A stretch of 64,000 bases of DNA from positions 1 to 64,000 of the forward strand of contig JAYMSP010000006.1 in assembly GCA_036897095.1 (NCBI GenBank). Reading direction: 5' to 3'. The stretch's first letter is position 1. Each line of letters opens with the position of its first letter. This document shows, piece by piece, positions 17,836-29,623 of the stretch. The position numbers and the translations under genes were made by a program. Source of the DNA: Plantago elongata (lineage: Eukaryota; Streptophyta; Magnoliopsida; Lamiales; Plantaginaceae). The notes below the pieces were generated by a model, which made no database searches, was not told where the DNA came from, and saw only the letters and a program-made list of their open reading frames with translations.

Positions 17836-18567
17836 CAAGCTACCGTGAATCAATACAGATCAAAAGAATCAGCATTATTTGCACATCATAATCATGATGT
17901 ACCACATATTGAATAACTTTTCCATGCCATAACAGCATAAAGTAACAGTTCTCTCACCAATTCGAGCAAACAAGATCTACTACTCTATCATATTAAAAAA
18001 TGGCAGTATCATTTGTACTCAACAATCATGTTACGAAACGTAAATTCATAACCTCAAACATCACAATTACACAGATAAAAAACGAAATTCATGATTTGGA
18101 CAAAGAAGGCACCTGGATCCAAAAGCTCTCTCACTCGATCGCGTCAAACGTTAGCAGCTGAAGCAAACATCCATTTTTTCTCCAGGCCTAGATATTATGG
18201 CAATATTGAATTGCTACATTAGGAGAGCAATTGGTTAATAATTACAAATATTTGTTCGCAACACTTGATGGATGCATGGATAGAAAAACTTGCAGCTCAA
18301 GCAAACCAAGGGATAGAGCTTATCAGATTACCAGATGCACTGTGTAAAGGTGGAGCTAAAAGTAAAACCATAACTTTTTGAAATTTTGCGCGGTGAGTTT
18401 TGGAGCTAAAAGCAAAGGAAACGAAAGTACTTAAATGATGATGGACTTCTTCGTTTTCTCTTAGTAACCCTGAATCCATAGGCAGTAGCCCAGCCCAGCC
18501 CAGCAAGCCCAATTCCTTAAATAACGAACCATCTTTGTTTTCTTCAACTGTAATTTTCTAGGTTGAA

Positions 18568-18695
18568 CTAAATTGAACTCAACTCGATTAAATTATAAAG
18601 TAACTCTATTAGATTGAATTAAATTGAACTCAACTCAATTAAATTATAAAGTAACTAAATAGAGTTTAACTAAATGAAACTCAACTCAATTAGTT
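18568..18695. repeat. Tandem repeat, ~2.5 copies of a 51-bp unit
   Basis: The phrase AATTGAACTCAACTC recurs at 18571 and 18622, with a diverged third copy at 18673, each followed by (A)ATTAAATTATAAAGTAACT or part of it. AT-rich, non-coding. Confidence 0.8.
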
Positions 18696-19452
18696 TTCAA
18701 TTAAGATAACAGGGTCTAAAATCTTATGATTTTATATCTTTTATCATTTTTCTTTTTATGTTTTTCTTAGTTCATCTTCTTCATAATTAATGATATTGTC
18801 AATATAAAAATATAAAAATTATATTAAATTTCATATTCTTTTTCATACTCTACAAATAAAGATCATACATTTATATAAGTGTTTTCAATCAATTTTTCTC
18901 ATTACTTGCATTAGGTATCCAACATAGTGTCCTAGCTCTTTTCAACCAGCAAATGCCTTATTTCGATCGTACAAAGACAATTATATTGTTCGGTCCCAAC
19001 AAGTCATCGGAAGATACAAATTATGAGAGAATGATTATATGTGACTTAATTACTATGAGAGAATGAGTATATGTGATCTAACATGTGCCTTTAGCTAATT
19101 AGTTATAGAGGTTTTTAAGTTTAACTTTACATTTTTCTTTTTGTAGTATTTCTATGGCTATATAATGTTATTCATTTAGTTTTAAAAGATCAATTAGAAA
19201 ATAAGTTTAACTCTATATCGACTTCGTAGTATAATGTATTTCTGTGAAGTTTTGACTTAGCCAAGTGACACTGGTGCGATACTAAAGTCGGCATATGTTT
19301 TAGAGCTTTTAAAGGAAAAAATAAACCTAGGACGTCTTTTGCCCATACTATAACCTTGGGGTGGTCTTTGCAATTTCACCCCACAAACAGCATAGTATGC
19401 TTTAGATAATTCATTTTTTGGTCCAGAACTAGTCGAAAATTTAAAAACCAAT

Positions 19453-19489
19453 CCGACCGTTAAACTTTGAGACCCCACTAGCCGTTACA
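19453..19489 (-). promoter_or_regulatory. Two MSA-like mitotic elements upstream of MAD2
   Basis: Read on the minus strand, TTTAACGGTCGG (core at 19457-19461) and GTAACGGCTA (core at 19482-19486) match the M-phase-specific activator consensus around AACGG, bound by three-repeat MYB (MYB3R) factors. MSA elements work in both orientations. They lie about 150-190 bp upstream of the MAD2 ATG, in a gene expected to peak at G2/M. A TTTCCCGA phrase at 19503 resembles an E2F site less convincingly. Confidence 0.6.
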
Positions 19490-19642
19490 TTCCCAATCTC
19501 CATTTCCCGAGCCCTAATTCATTCATTTTCCCTCTTCATATTCATCATCATCACTCTCCAATTTCTCATCAATTCATCCAAATCTCAATTCAAAGTACAA
19601 GAAGAATCATTCAAAATCAATCAAAAGAAAAATAAATTGCAA

Positions 19643-20847
19643 ATGGCTTCACGAACTGGAACTAAGGACATCATTACTCTTCGAGGATCTTCTGCCATCG
19701 TCAGTGAATTCTTTGGTACGCCCTCTCGATGTTTCGACTTCATCGTCTCCTCGTATCTGTTCATTTGGCTGTTTGAGTGATTTATATTTACTGAAACTGC
19801 TTTTGTTTGTTTTTTTGTGTGTCTTCCAGGGTATGCTGCCAACAGGTAAGGGTTTCAGTTGTTTATTTCCATTTCTGATTATGTGTGTGTAGACGGAGTA
19901 TTGATTAGGGGAAGAAATTGAATCGGCAGTATTTTGTACAATCGTGCGGTTTATCCGGAGGAGAGTTTCGCGAGGGTTAAGAAGTATGGGCTCCCAATGT
20001 TGCTTACTCAAGATGAAGGGGTCAAATCCTTCATTTCAAACTTGACTTCTCAGCTTTCGGGTAATTTTATACGAATGTTTGGCTTCTTTCGGGTTCTTTT
20101 CTTTTTGTTTGAGTTGTGGCTTATGAGATTGTGTGGTTGTCTTAAAAGAGTGGCTAGAAGCTGGGAAGCTACAGAGGGTTGTTCTGGTTATCATGAGCAA
20201 AGCCACTGCTGAAGTTTTGGAGAGGTGGAATTTCAGGATTGAGACTGATAACGAGGTCGTTGAGACGGGGTAATGTTTACATCGAGTCATTGTCCTTGTA
20301 CAAATTTATGTTCTTTGTGTTTATTGGGCTTGATTTGTGCTGTTGTTGTTCAGAGTTTCGAGGGAGAAAAGCGATAAGGAAATCATGAGGGAGATTCAGG
20401 CTATCATGAGGCAGATAGCTTCCAGCATTACATACTTGCCATGCCTTGATGAACCTTGTAAGAATCATATCAGCTCAAATGCTCAATTAAAGTAGTCTGA
20501 GACTGTTTGAAGCAATTTTGGTGTTTATTGATCTCAAATGGTGTGACTGGTAGGTGTGTTTGATGTTCTGGCATACACTGATACGGATTGTACTGTCCCT
20601 TTTACTTGGATTGAGAGTGACCCAAAGTTAATTGAGAATCCGCAGATGGTGAAGTTGCATTCTTTTGATACTAAGGTGTACTAAAGTTTGCTCTTTAGCT
20701 CTATTCTATGCATGCATATAGTATGATAGTAATGTCATGTGTTGGATGTTTCTTCAGGAAATCTTGACTCTTGTTTTGTTGTGGGTGCAGATTCACAAGG
20801 TTGACACCCTTGTCTCATACAAAAATGATGAATGGGACGACGAATAA
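19643..20847 (+). CDS. MAD2: Mitotic spindle checkpoint protein MAD2 (HORMA domain)
   Basis: Seven exons: 19643-19715, 19830-19845, 19930-20060, 20149-20269, 20354-20457, 20554-20675, 20791-20847. Total 624 bp in frame, 207 residues, the usual length. The N-terminus MASRTGTKDIITLRGSSAIV, the SILYNRAVYP helix, the YGLPMLLTQD segment and the SYKNDEWDDE-like C-terminal safety belt identify MAD2. The whole protein is one HORMA domain that switches between open and closed folds. At unattached kinetochores it binds MAD1 and, once closed on CDC20, inhibits the APC/C and delays anaphase. Exon 2 is only 16 bp, a micro-exon. Two MSA elements upstream fit G2/M expression. The gene converges on the trihelix gene, with stop codons about 790 bp apart. 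Confidence 0.97.
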
Positions 20848-21638
20848 ACTGCTGCTACACCTTTAGATTCTGTAGAATCAATCATTTGATTCACATGTAG
20901 GTCTTGTGTAAACTGCTTAAAACAATGGTGAATCTGTGAATCATTGATTCACATTGTGTTTTGCTGACATCCTTCATTCTGTTGTGGGTTGTGAGTCTTG
21001 TAACTGCCAAAAATTTAATGAATGTTGTTTCTTTTGTGCTTCTTATATAAGACCAGTCTGATGATACATAACTGTTTTTGTTTAACTTTTCAGTGCACTT
21101 CTGTAGTTCAGTTTACCAACCTGGCCAAATTTGCAAACAGTATCTTCGTTGGGCGAATTTAAATCCAGAGAAATTTCCAAATAAGGCTTAGATATGTTTC
21201 ATGGAAGGAATTCCTAAATTGTTGTTGCAATTCAAGGGCAAGATACCATTCTGTCTCCAAAACAGTCTCACAGGTGGTATGAGACTTGAGAACATTTGCG
21301 AGATGATATTCCACCAGTGCTAGGAATTAAGTAAATAACAGAATACCTAAAAGAATCTGGAATGCAGATAAACCAAATGAGAGAAGATCCCAAATCTCAA
21401 TAATTTATAAACCATCCAACAACTATTCACAACAGACGGCTCCAAGTTCAGAACAAACATCTGCATAGCAGAGTAACTTCACTGTTATCAGATGAATAAA
21501 GAGCATTCGAGTTTAAGATGATACACAGATGATACAAGAGTCACAGATACTCAAGTGTGAATACGGTATGAAGGGGTAACACAGCACTTGAGCTACTGAA
21601 CAAGACAATTCACAGCGGAGAACGTAAAAAACATTCCA
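20848..21638. other. Shared 3' region of MAD2 and the trihelix gene
   Basis: Convergent 3' flanks. No ORF of note. Holds the 3'UTRs of both genes and possibly overlapping transcript ends, which could yield natural antisense pairs. Confidence 0.6.
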
Positions 21639-24600
21639 TCACGGCTGTGTTCCATTAAGACCACGATACATAGCTTCAGGGCAGAGTTCATCCAAACAGT
21701 CAGCATAACGATAACTGTTGTACTCCTGCAAACGAGTATAGCCACGGCGTGAGAGGAAGTCACGAAAATCATCCTCGGTGTAGAACGTTTTGTTCTCTGT
21801 GTGCAATGGCAAGTGACCATCCTGATCGTATTCGCACATTTTTATTGTCAGGCCTGTAAAAGAGGATGTCAATTTCAAGATACTGGGACAATGTTGTAAA
21901 CCAAGATTGATGAATCCATTTAAACTTGACTGATCAAGCAACATCTGCAATAGTAAGCTCTTTAGAAGATGCGTAGTAGCACCGCACCTTTCCTGGAAAC
22001 ATAGGAAAGATTTTGCCTAATCAAAGATAAACTCTAATGATGATCTAATTACCGCATTTTTAAGCAAGGCAAAGTTTATCTCTTCCATTTAAAAGATAGA
22101 CATACTCTTACATTGGCAATGACTCCATTTTGATAAATGAGCAAGTGTAAATAACTCCATTTTGATAAATGAGCAAGTCCTGCCTTTGTTCGACAGCTAA
22201 GATTAACCATTGGCAATGACTATGGAGTACAAGATGCATGTACCGAGTTCAAACCCCTCAGGGGCAAGTTGTCACAGGTTTGGTTTTGGAAATTCAGGTA
22301 GTGAAATAAGTAGGATACAGTAAATAAAGATATTGCACATTTATTGTTGTAGGGCGCCGGGAAATGGATGCTCAGCTCAATCAACCTTTTAATAATCCCA
22401 TAAACTAATATCAAAAGCACCAAGAGTCTTGTATTCTCAACACACATAAATTGTGGTTAATCATTAAGTGATTGGTAAGGGCTCGATTATGCACAAACAT
22501 ACCTGTGTCGATGTGAAGAGTATAATTTCCCAAAGGCATATCTCTGTCAATTGTGCGAACAACATTAAATTCATCTTCCAACCAAAATGCACGTTTCGTC
22601 CTCAGCCCGAAAGCAGATCTGATTGTTTCCTTGATGGCTTTGTGGTTACCATCTATGCCTACCCTCTTTATGTAATCCCCCAGTTTCACCGTTATCACCC
22701 TTCCATCATATGTGTTTCCTTGTTCACCTGTAAAAGAACAAATCAATTACTTATACTCAATAGAGATCAACACTGAAAATGAAATCACTTACCATCCATT
22801 TCTATAGCCAAAATGATCATTTTGCTAAAAGTGGTAGGGTTCGACTGAATTGTGTTTTGAATAGAAGATTACTATCTAAGTTTTTGTAATAGGTAAAGTA
22901 CTTTAAAGTCGAAACATCCTCATATTACATAAACACGCATCAATGTACGCAAAAGTAAATTATATCAAGGTATCATACGGTCATACACATCTGATACACA
23001 AAATTTAGTTACTTTTTTGCCTCCACTTACCAAGAGACTCTTTCATACCATGCAAAGTTAAGGTTATTTGATTGCCAAATGACCTTTACACGTGTCCAAC
23101 TCAGACTTTGCTCATGTAAGTATGCAAAATGTGCAACCGAAGTTCCAAAGTTTGCATACTAACAGAGAGACCCAGCAGTAAATCAAATAACTAGAATTTG
23201 CAAGAGAAGCTCCGGTGGAAAATTGCAAAGGTATATTCTCAATTCTCCAATTATATACTTTTGTGCCCATCTGGCATTTATTTGATAGAAGTGTTGATGT
23301 AAGTTTCTTAATATGCATGGTTCCTGGTCACACTTCCGCAAGTGTCACATCATGTACGTGGTTCCTGCAATTTAAAGTTTTCGAACTCACATTGCTCAAG
23401 TAACAGGTAAACAAATCCCCTGAAATTCATAATGTGACTGAGAGACACTACTGTACATCGAATAACTAATAATTTTGCAAGAAAAGCTCTGATGGTGTAT
23501 TCTACAGTATTACATTCTCTAATAATCTACTTTCTATGTTCATTAGCATTCCTTTCTTAAACCGTGTTTAACTAAGTTTCTAAATGTAGGATGTTTCAAC
23601 TTTTGAGTAATTTGCCTACAAAAACAACTGGCATAGCAAATTTCCTCCTTTTAAAGGACAATTCAATTGTATCACATTTTGGGAAAATGCACATTTGCCA
23701 AAATGTGCTAGTGTTTAACTGAATTGTCCTTTGAATAGGGGGACTTACTATCTGAGTTTGGTAACGCAATGATCCTCTCAAATTTAAAAACTTACATGAA
23801 CAGCTTTTAAAGAATGAACACCAATAGACACAAATTATATTAGAGAATTCCATATGACACGCCAACAGGCCTGCTCTATCAGCAAAGTCCAGGAATTTGA
23901 TTGCCAAGTTAAATGTTCAAGTAGGAGGTTCTTGACATTTACATATCACCAACTCCGACTGTGCTCATGTAATTTATTATAGTCACAATTTGCTGAGAAA
24001 TTTAAGTGCTTGATTGATTTTTCACATTCAGCACACAATGTGGACTTACCAGTTCCAGGAGTCTCCCTCCAGTTCCATGGAGAAGCTCCACCTGCTGCAA
24101 CAGCATCAGCTGCAGTAATGGCAAGAGGATGCCCGTCATGGTCCACGGGCCTTTCCAAATTGAGAGTCGACCTTCCATTATCTGTACATCCAAAAAGTTA
24201 GCAAAAAGAACTTTATGCATATGGTAACCATACAGGTCACAGAATTTGCAAAAGAGCACCAAATAGTGTTGAAAAGCAGAAAATATATAGAAAAAATGAT
24301 GTAGAAGTACTAATTCGACAGTAATCCAGCAATTACGAAAACCCAAATTCTCAAAAGTAGCACCAAGTATTATTTCTCTATGACACATAATGTGATCTTA
24401 GTTTCTCACTCTTTCTTCATTTTTCTGGATTGATACATGTCCAGTTTCCGCAAAAAGATAGCAGTAGTAATTAATTAGTCCCATAAAACTACATTGACTC
24501 AGAGTAACAAATGTTTCTTTTAGCTCGTAAGTTCAATAACACATTACACAACACAACATACAAGCTGCTGCTGGCCTGGTGCTAGGACTTATCAGAATGG

Positions 24601-26054
24601 CAATTATAAATTACAGGATCATGAGAGAAATCTTCACTGGTACCTACCTTCCACAGGTCCAAAAGTAAGGCTCACGTCATCAATACCTGCCCAGTTCAAC
24701 TAAAAGTTAGATGGTGCTCTTATATGGAAAGAAATACATAGGACAACCATTTGAAATATATAGGTAAAAAAGAAAGTAGCACATTCGAACAAATAATCTA
24801 AATGAGCTTCATGGACTGTGCAACTAAAATATTATTCAAATCGTTTTCACCATAACTACATGTCAAACAACTCACTTGAAAAAGGAGTTTCATAACTTTT
24901 TCCATTATTCACATGAACTAATGTACATGAAACTGCCAGCGGTAAATAAATGAGTATTAACATAAGATAAATAATATGCGTGATTCCTGCTACCGACTTC
25001 AACCTGATTTCCCTGGCAGATTAGTATTTGAGTTGCACAGCAATGAGTGTACAAATGTCTTGGTTCATTCGGAGAAAAGTGGAACATAAATCCATAGCAA
25101 CTTTAGAAATTAACACGACACAGATAGAATAAGCAAATCCAGGACCAATGAATAACTTCTCCTCATTTCTCGCTAACAGGATAGAACCAAAACACGTGTT
25201 CGCATAGACATTGGCATACGCATTTGGTTTCAGACATCCCATTCAGAAACCATGATCAAACCCCAAACCCCATATGAGAGCCACGCATACAATCGATCAA
25301 TCATTTTACAACTAGCCCCAACATAACAAGGAAATCCATCCTCTTCCATCACAATAACGAAACCAAACAATCATTCATGACAAGGAAATCCTGCTTAAGT
25401 TAATAAAAACTGAACAAACCCTACTCCACATTCTTTCGCCTCGAGCATAGTTAAACTAATATACCATCACAAACCATCCCAAACAAGGTCAAACAGCTCA
25501 TATCAATCAACTCAAACAAAATACAATTCCAAGAACTTGATAAAAATCAGACCTTTATCAGAAAACTGCATAAATGAATCAACCTTCAAACCACCACCAC
25601 CAATGCTACTTCCAGCAGGTGCAACCACAGGCCCATTCATACTCCTCTCCTTCAAAATCTCCTCAATTTCCTTATAATAACCCATCTTAGCTGACCCATT
25701 AACATTCCCATCAGGTTGATCATGGTAATTCTGCTTCACTTTCTTGAACTCCTTCAGCAAATTCCTCCACTTGTCAGTGCACATAGTCGCCGATCGGTCG
25801 AAGCCCTTGTCCCTCATCTTCATGGATATGTTTTCCCACAAATGCTTGTTGGATTTGGAGGTGTTGAAAACTGAATCTAACTCTCTCCGGAAAGCAATTA
25901 GGGCCCTAGTTTCTTCCTGGACCCATGTCTCGGCCCGTTTCTTGGGCCCCGAGGAGGTGGAAGATGGGTTGGACGGAATTGGAGTGGTGCACATGTCGTC
26001 TCCGCCGCTGTTGCTGGCGGCGGCGGCGACGCCGTCAGGGAGGTGGACGATCAT
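21639..26054 (-). CDS. Trihelix transcription factor, GT-1/GT-4 type
   Basis: Five exons, in transcript order: 26054-25553, 24686-24648, 24181-24050, 22727-22503, 21853-21639. Total 1113 bp in frame, 370 residues. ATG 26054 is the first in frame after an upstream TGA. Residues about 40-125 are the trihelix (Myb/SANT-like) DNA-binding domain with its tryptophans in [18 protein letters not shown] and CTDKWRNLL. This domain binds GT elements (GGTTAA type) in light-regulated promoters. The C-terminal half ([47 protein letters not shown]) is the conserved region seen in GT-1 and GT-4 of Arabidopsis. Low-complexity Gly/Ser/Ala stretches flank the DNA-binding domain. Introns are large; the one at 22728-24049 holds diverged internal duplications. 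GT-4 is the likelier orthologue, given its place next to MAD2 and SKIP14. Confidence 0.94.
22122..22178. repeat. Short tandem duplication in a trihelix-gene intron
   Basis: ACTCCATTTTGATAAATGAG followed by CAAGT occurs at 22122 and again at 22154 (32-bp period, identical core). Intronic; recent slippage-type duplication. Confidence 0.85.
22799..23975. repeat. Diverged duplications inside trihelix intron 3
   Basis: A segment at about 22799-23115 (CTGAATTGTGTTTTGAATAG ... CAACTCAGACTTTGCTCATG) recurs diverged at about 23676-23975 (CTGAATTGTCCTTTGAATAG ... CAACTCCGACTGTGCTCATG). A second pair, GAGAGACCCAGCAG... at 23166 and GAGAGACACTACTG... at 23442, lies between them. Intron 3 seems to have grown by successive local duplications. 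Confidence 0.6.
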
Positions 26055-26241
26055 TTTCGCAGGTGGTTTTGTCACCTGAGCTGATTCTATTCAACAAGGT
26101 GGTTTTGGGGATTTTCTTTCTTAATTGGAGATGATGACTCACTTGACTGACTTTGTATTTGCATACGTGTCACTTTTTCGGTTTTATATTTTTATTATTA
26201 AACGAGCAGGTACCGTTACAGGAATCCATCTAGTCACGCTA

Positions 26242-26434
26242 CAAACGAAACATATTTAACTTGTGATTTTTAAGAAAATATATAATATGTGGTTAAGAAT
26301 AAGTTTGAGATAGAAAATTACATGCGGATCCAATAATTTATGGTTGAAAATGAATTGTAATGTAATGTTATTGCAAAAAATGAAAAAATGTATCGTGATT
26401 AACGGAACGCCCAAAACGAAAATATGTTTCGTTT
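26242..26434. mobile_element. Small inverted-repeat element (MITE-like)
   Basis: CAAACGAAACATATT at 26242 is matched inverted by AATATGTTTCGTTT at 26421-26434, about 190 bp apart. The flank after it, GGACGAAGTGAGTA, resembles a decayed Stowaway-type end. No clear target duplication found. Confidence 0.35.
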
Positions 26435-26575
26435 CAAATAGGACGAAGTGAGTAATAGATTGAACATGAATACCGATATCATCTTTTATTAAGACCATAT
26501 GCGTTTGGCATAATGTTTGCAACTATGGAGCATATAACAAGCATTAATCATTTTTTACAACTGCGTATTTAAATT

Positions 26576-27289
26576 GGGTTTTGTTAGTTTAGTATGAAAT
26601 CGTAGCATAAATTTGTCTTAGGTACGAGTTTATTTTCGTAAACGCAAAGCCATACGAAATTATCGCGCAGAGGTACGAAAACAGAAACAACCCATTTGGT
26701 GGTCCAAAATGTTATTTGCAAATAGGTCCCTTCCCCTACTAAACTACTTTTCAGTCCACCAATAGTATTATACTTTATACATTTTATCATTTTTCTTGTT
26801 CAAAACTATTTCTTATATTTAAAACAAACTTAAAAATACAAAATAGATAACTAATTAATAAAACTAGACCACCTAATAAAATTAAATAATTTTTAAAGAC
26901 ACCTTATAATATTTTTTTTATTTTTAAAGATATTTTTTATAATAATAGTAAAACTATCATTTTTAATTTGTATGATTTATATATTTTTACATATATGGAC
27001 TAAATTACTAAAAGAAGACCACTTGGTCCATTTTACTTAATGGTGCATGTTTATTTAATGGTCTATTTTTAGACCATTAATTAATAGTACTAAAACACTT
27101 ATCAAATTAAATAATTTAATTAAAATAGTATTTAATGGGTTTATTTTGGGGCTACTTTGTAATTACTTTGTGTAGCTTTGGATGTCTTTAGCTATTTCAA
27201 GAGTTGTTGTATCTCATGACAATGTGGCATTTTCGGTTCGTACCTAAGGTAAAAAAGTGAACGTTTTCATACCTGAGGACGAAACACCC
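26576..27289. mobile_element. Non-autonomous Mutator-like element (714 bp)
   Basis: The element begins GGGTTTTGTTAG and ends with the diverged inverse (...GACGAAACACCC). The inverted ends share TATGAAA and CTTAGGTACGA blocks over about 60 bp. It is flanked by near-perfect 10-bp direct repeats, TATTTAAATT (26566-26575) and TATTTGAATT (27290-27299). A 9-11-bp target duplication plus long, diverged inverted ends is the mark of Mutator-like elements. The interior is AT-rich with no transposase frame, so it would have moved in trans. Confidence 0.7.
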
Positions 27290-27613
27290 TATTTGAATTG
27301 AGTTATAATTCAACTCTTTTAATTTCAATTATTTTCTGTAGTAATGACAAGACTCTGTTCATACAATAGACAAATTAAATAGAAAATCAGAAGGTAAGAA
27401 AATGAATAATTAAAATACATATATGAAATCTTTGTGTATGAGAAGTGTAAGTATTAAGGGCTTAGTATGGTGTGGACTAATAATGTACATTGGTTGTTAA
27501 AATTGCCACATGAGATAAAATCATTGTGTAAAAGTGCAAGTATTAATACTATAATTATTTTTGGAGTTTTAAGGGTGTTTTTGGGTTTTTTATTTTGACA
27601 TTTAAAGATATAA

Positions 27614-27773
27614 GGGCGTGTTTGGATGGGGATTTGAATATCCCCCATTTGGCTCGATGAACAGTGATTTGGCCTAAAATACACTTAAAATACTCCACTC
27701 AAATGTCCATTCAAATACAATTTTCATCAAAATCCATCCAAATGCCGACTCAAATGTCCATCCAAACAGCCAC
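27614..27773. mobile_element. Tourist-like MITE (PIF/Harbinger group, 160 bp)
   Basis: Left end GGGCGTGTTTGGATGG and right end CCATCCAAACAGCCAC form terminal inverted repeats matching at 13 of 16 positions. Both ends are flanked by TAA (27611-27613 and 27774-27776), the target duplication typical of PIF/Harbinger and Tourist elements. The interior has no coding capacity. Confidence 0.75.
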
Positions 27774-28218
27774 TAAGAGTTCTTTAACAGTAATAAATCT
27801 TACATTTCAAACAGACCATTAAATGTATTTTAACCCCAGTCCGGAGATATTACACTTTTAAAACACAAACACGAAATTGCAACCAACCTGTTCAAAATGC
27901 TCGATCATCCTTTTAAAGATTTAGTTAATCTCAGTACCACATCGCAATGTACTATCGTCAGTACTCCATCTAAAACTGAACAAGTGTCAAAATCTAAGCA
28001 TTTTAATTAATGTGTTAACAATTTTCTAAATATAAATTTATATAATTACAAAAATTACACCTCCCAAATGATCTCTTTCCATTTTAACACCAAATTTAAT
28101 TTTCTTCTCCAGAATCACCATCACCTTCACTTCTTCTTCTTTAATTATCACCACCACTACAAGCCACCGCCAATCACTGGAGCTCCTACGAACCAATTCA
28201 TACAAGTACACCACCATT

Positions 28219-28342
28219 GACTTTTTTTTTTCATTTGACCGGAGCTCCGATCAGCTGCTGCTATGGAGCTCGAGAGCTTCCATGGATGCCATGCCATGGA
28301 AGATGACTGGTGGTCGGAGCTCCGGTTAAATTTAAAAAAAGT
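28219..28342. repeat. Fold-back (inverted-repeat) element
   Basis: An arm at 28219-28250 (T-tract, then GACCGGAGCTCCGA) pairs with an arm at 28314-28342 (TCGGAGCTCCGGTT, then A-tract). A nested inner pair CTTCCATGG/CCATGGAAG lies in the loop. The arms are about 30 bp with a few mismatches. The GC-rich palindrome stands out in AT-rich DNA. Could be a fold-back MITE or a hairpin-forming transcript. Confidence 0.7.
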
Positions 28343-29623
28343 TAACTTTTTTTATGAAATTTACAATTAGTGTATTTGTGAATTATTTGATAATGGGGGT
28401 TGATTTGATATTATTTTTGGATATATTTGTTAAATTTAAAATATCAAGGATGTTAAATAATTTAGCCTTATAATATATTTTATTATATTGTGAACCATTA
28501 CGATATTATTATGTAACAGTACGATATCTCATTGCATTAATAATTAATTAACGGATGAAATTGAATTAAAATTTAATTCAATAGCTATAACAATTGTATC
28601 ATTGTTTGTATAATGTGACAAAACTATTCGTAACTATGCCATCTCCAAACACACCAAAAACCACCCTACCAACATATACAAAAGTGTACCAAAAGATATC
28701 TTTTTCTCCCAACGGAGAAACGAGGCGGCAACATACAGAAGGGCTGGCAAAGAAAGTGCAAGCTGAATACCGCTTCTTCTCCACTCTGCTTCCGGCATAG
28801 ACCCAGTCTTCACTACGGCTGTTCAATTCTCAGGTAGATAAGCCTACTCTTGCGACTTAAATCCGTTTCAGGTGTTATTGAGAAAGCCACATACTTGAAT
28901 CCGGTCACTCCTCGAGTGGAATGATATCGGATAATACACTTTGCCTTCTTTTTCCCCCTTTTTGGATTGATTCGTGTAGTATGTGAATTGGATTGGCTCA
29001 GTTCTACATTGGTAAGGGACTGAAGGGGTGAGGACTTGTATGTAGCTTTGCTTGGGATGGCAGAATCCAACTGATTGTTTAGTATAGAGAAAAGAAAGGA
29101 AAAAAATAGCTGATGAATAGGGTGTGTAAGAAACAAGTGATGGGTTTGGTGTTCTTAAGTTATTTGATTGGTTTTGATGTTGTTTGATTTTTTTTAGTTT
29201 GTGAGTTTAAAAAATTTTTTTTTAAAAAGAAAAAGTAAAGAGTAGGGTAGAAAGAGAAGTAAGAGAAAAAATTGAGACAGCCGGCAAACTTAAGTAGTTT
29301 TGTTTGCATATTGTGTCTCTGCCAAACTTAGAATTCTTAAGGGCTATGAATGAAGAAATAGTTTGCCTCTTTGACAGTTCTTGGATATAGTTCAATGAGG
29401 CCCTTACTTATAATTCTTAGGATTGAGTTTTGAGTCAAGGGCAGACAATCGGTGGAGGTCACTTGTTTAGAGTGTTTGTTTTACTTTTTATGAAAGGTGC
29501 GTGCCTAATAGTTCTTACCATCTTGTATCTCCCACTGGATGAGATATAGCCTAACTTCTCACATTGTTTCTGTTTCTAGGACTTTGAAGACTCCAACCAT
29601 TTGTTCTAGCCGGTAGCTGAATT

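Larger units (their letters stand above)
17335..19440. other. Intergenic region, ABCC 3' flank to MAD2 promoter
   Basis: No gene found. It contains a four-copy minisatellite (17583-17835) and a three-copy 51-bp repeat (18568-18695), listed separately. The rest is AT-rich single-copy-looking sequence. Confidence 0.6.
26055..29623. other. Transposon-rich intergenic spacer
   Basis: Lies between the divergent starts of the trihelix and nuclease genes. It contains, in order, a small inverted-repeat element (26242-26434), a non-autonomous Mutator-like element (26576-27289), a Tourist-like MITE (27614-27773) and a fold-back element (28219-28342). The nuclease gene's leader, probably with a 5'UTR intron ending at an acceptor near 29580, starts after about 28600. 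No other gene seen. Confidence 0.65.
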
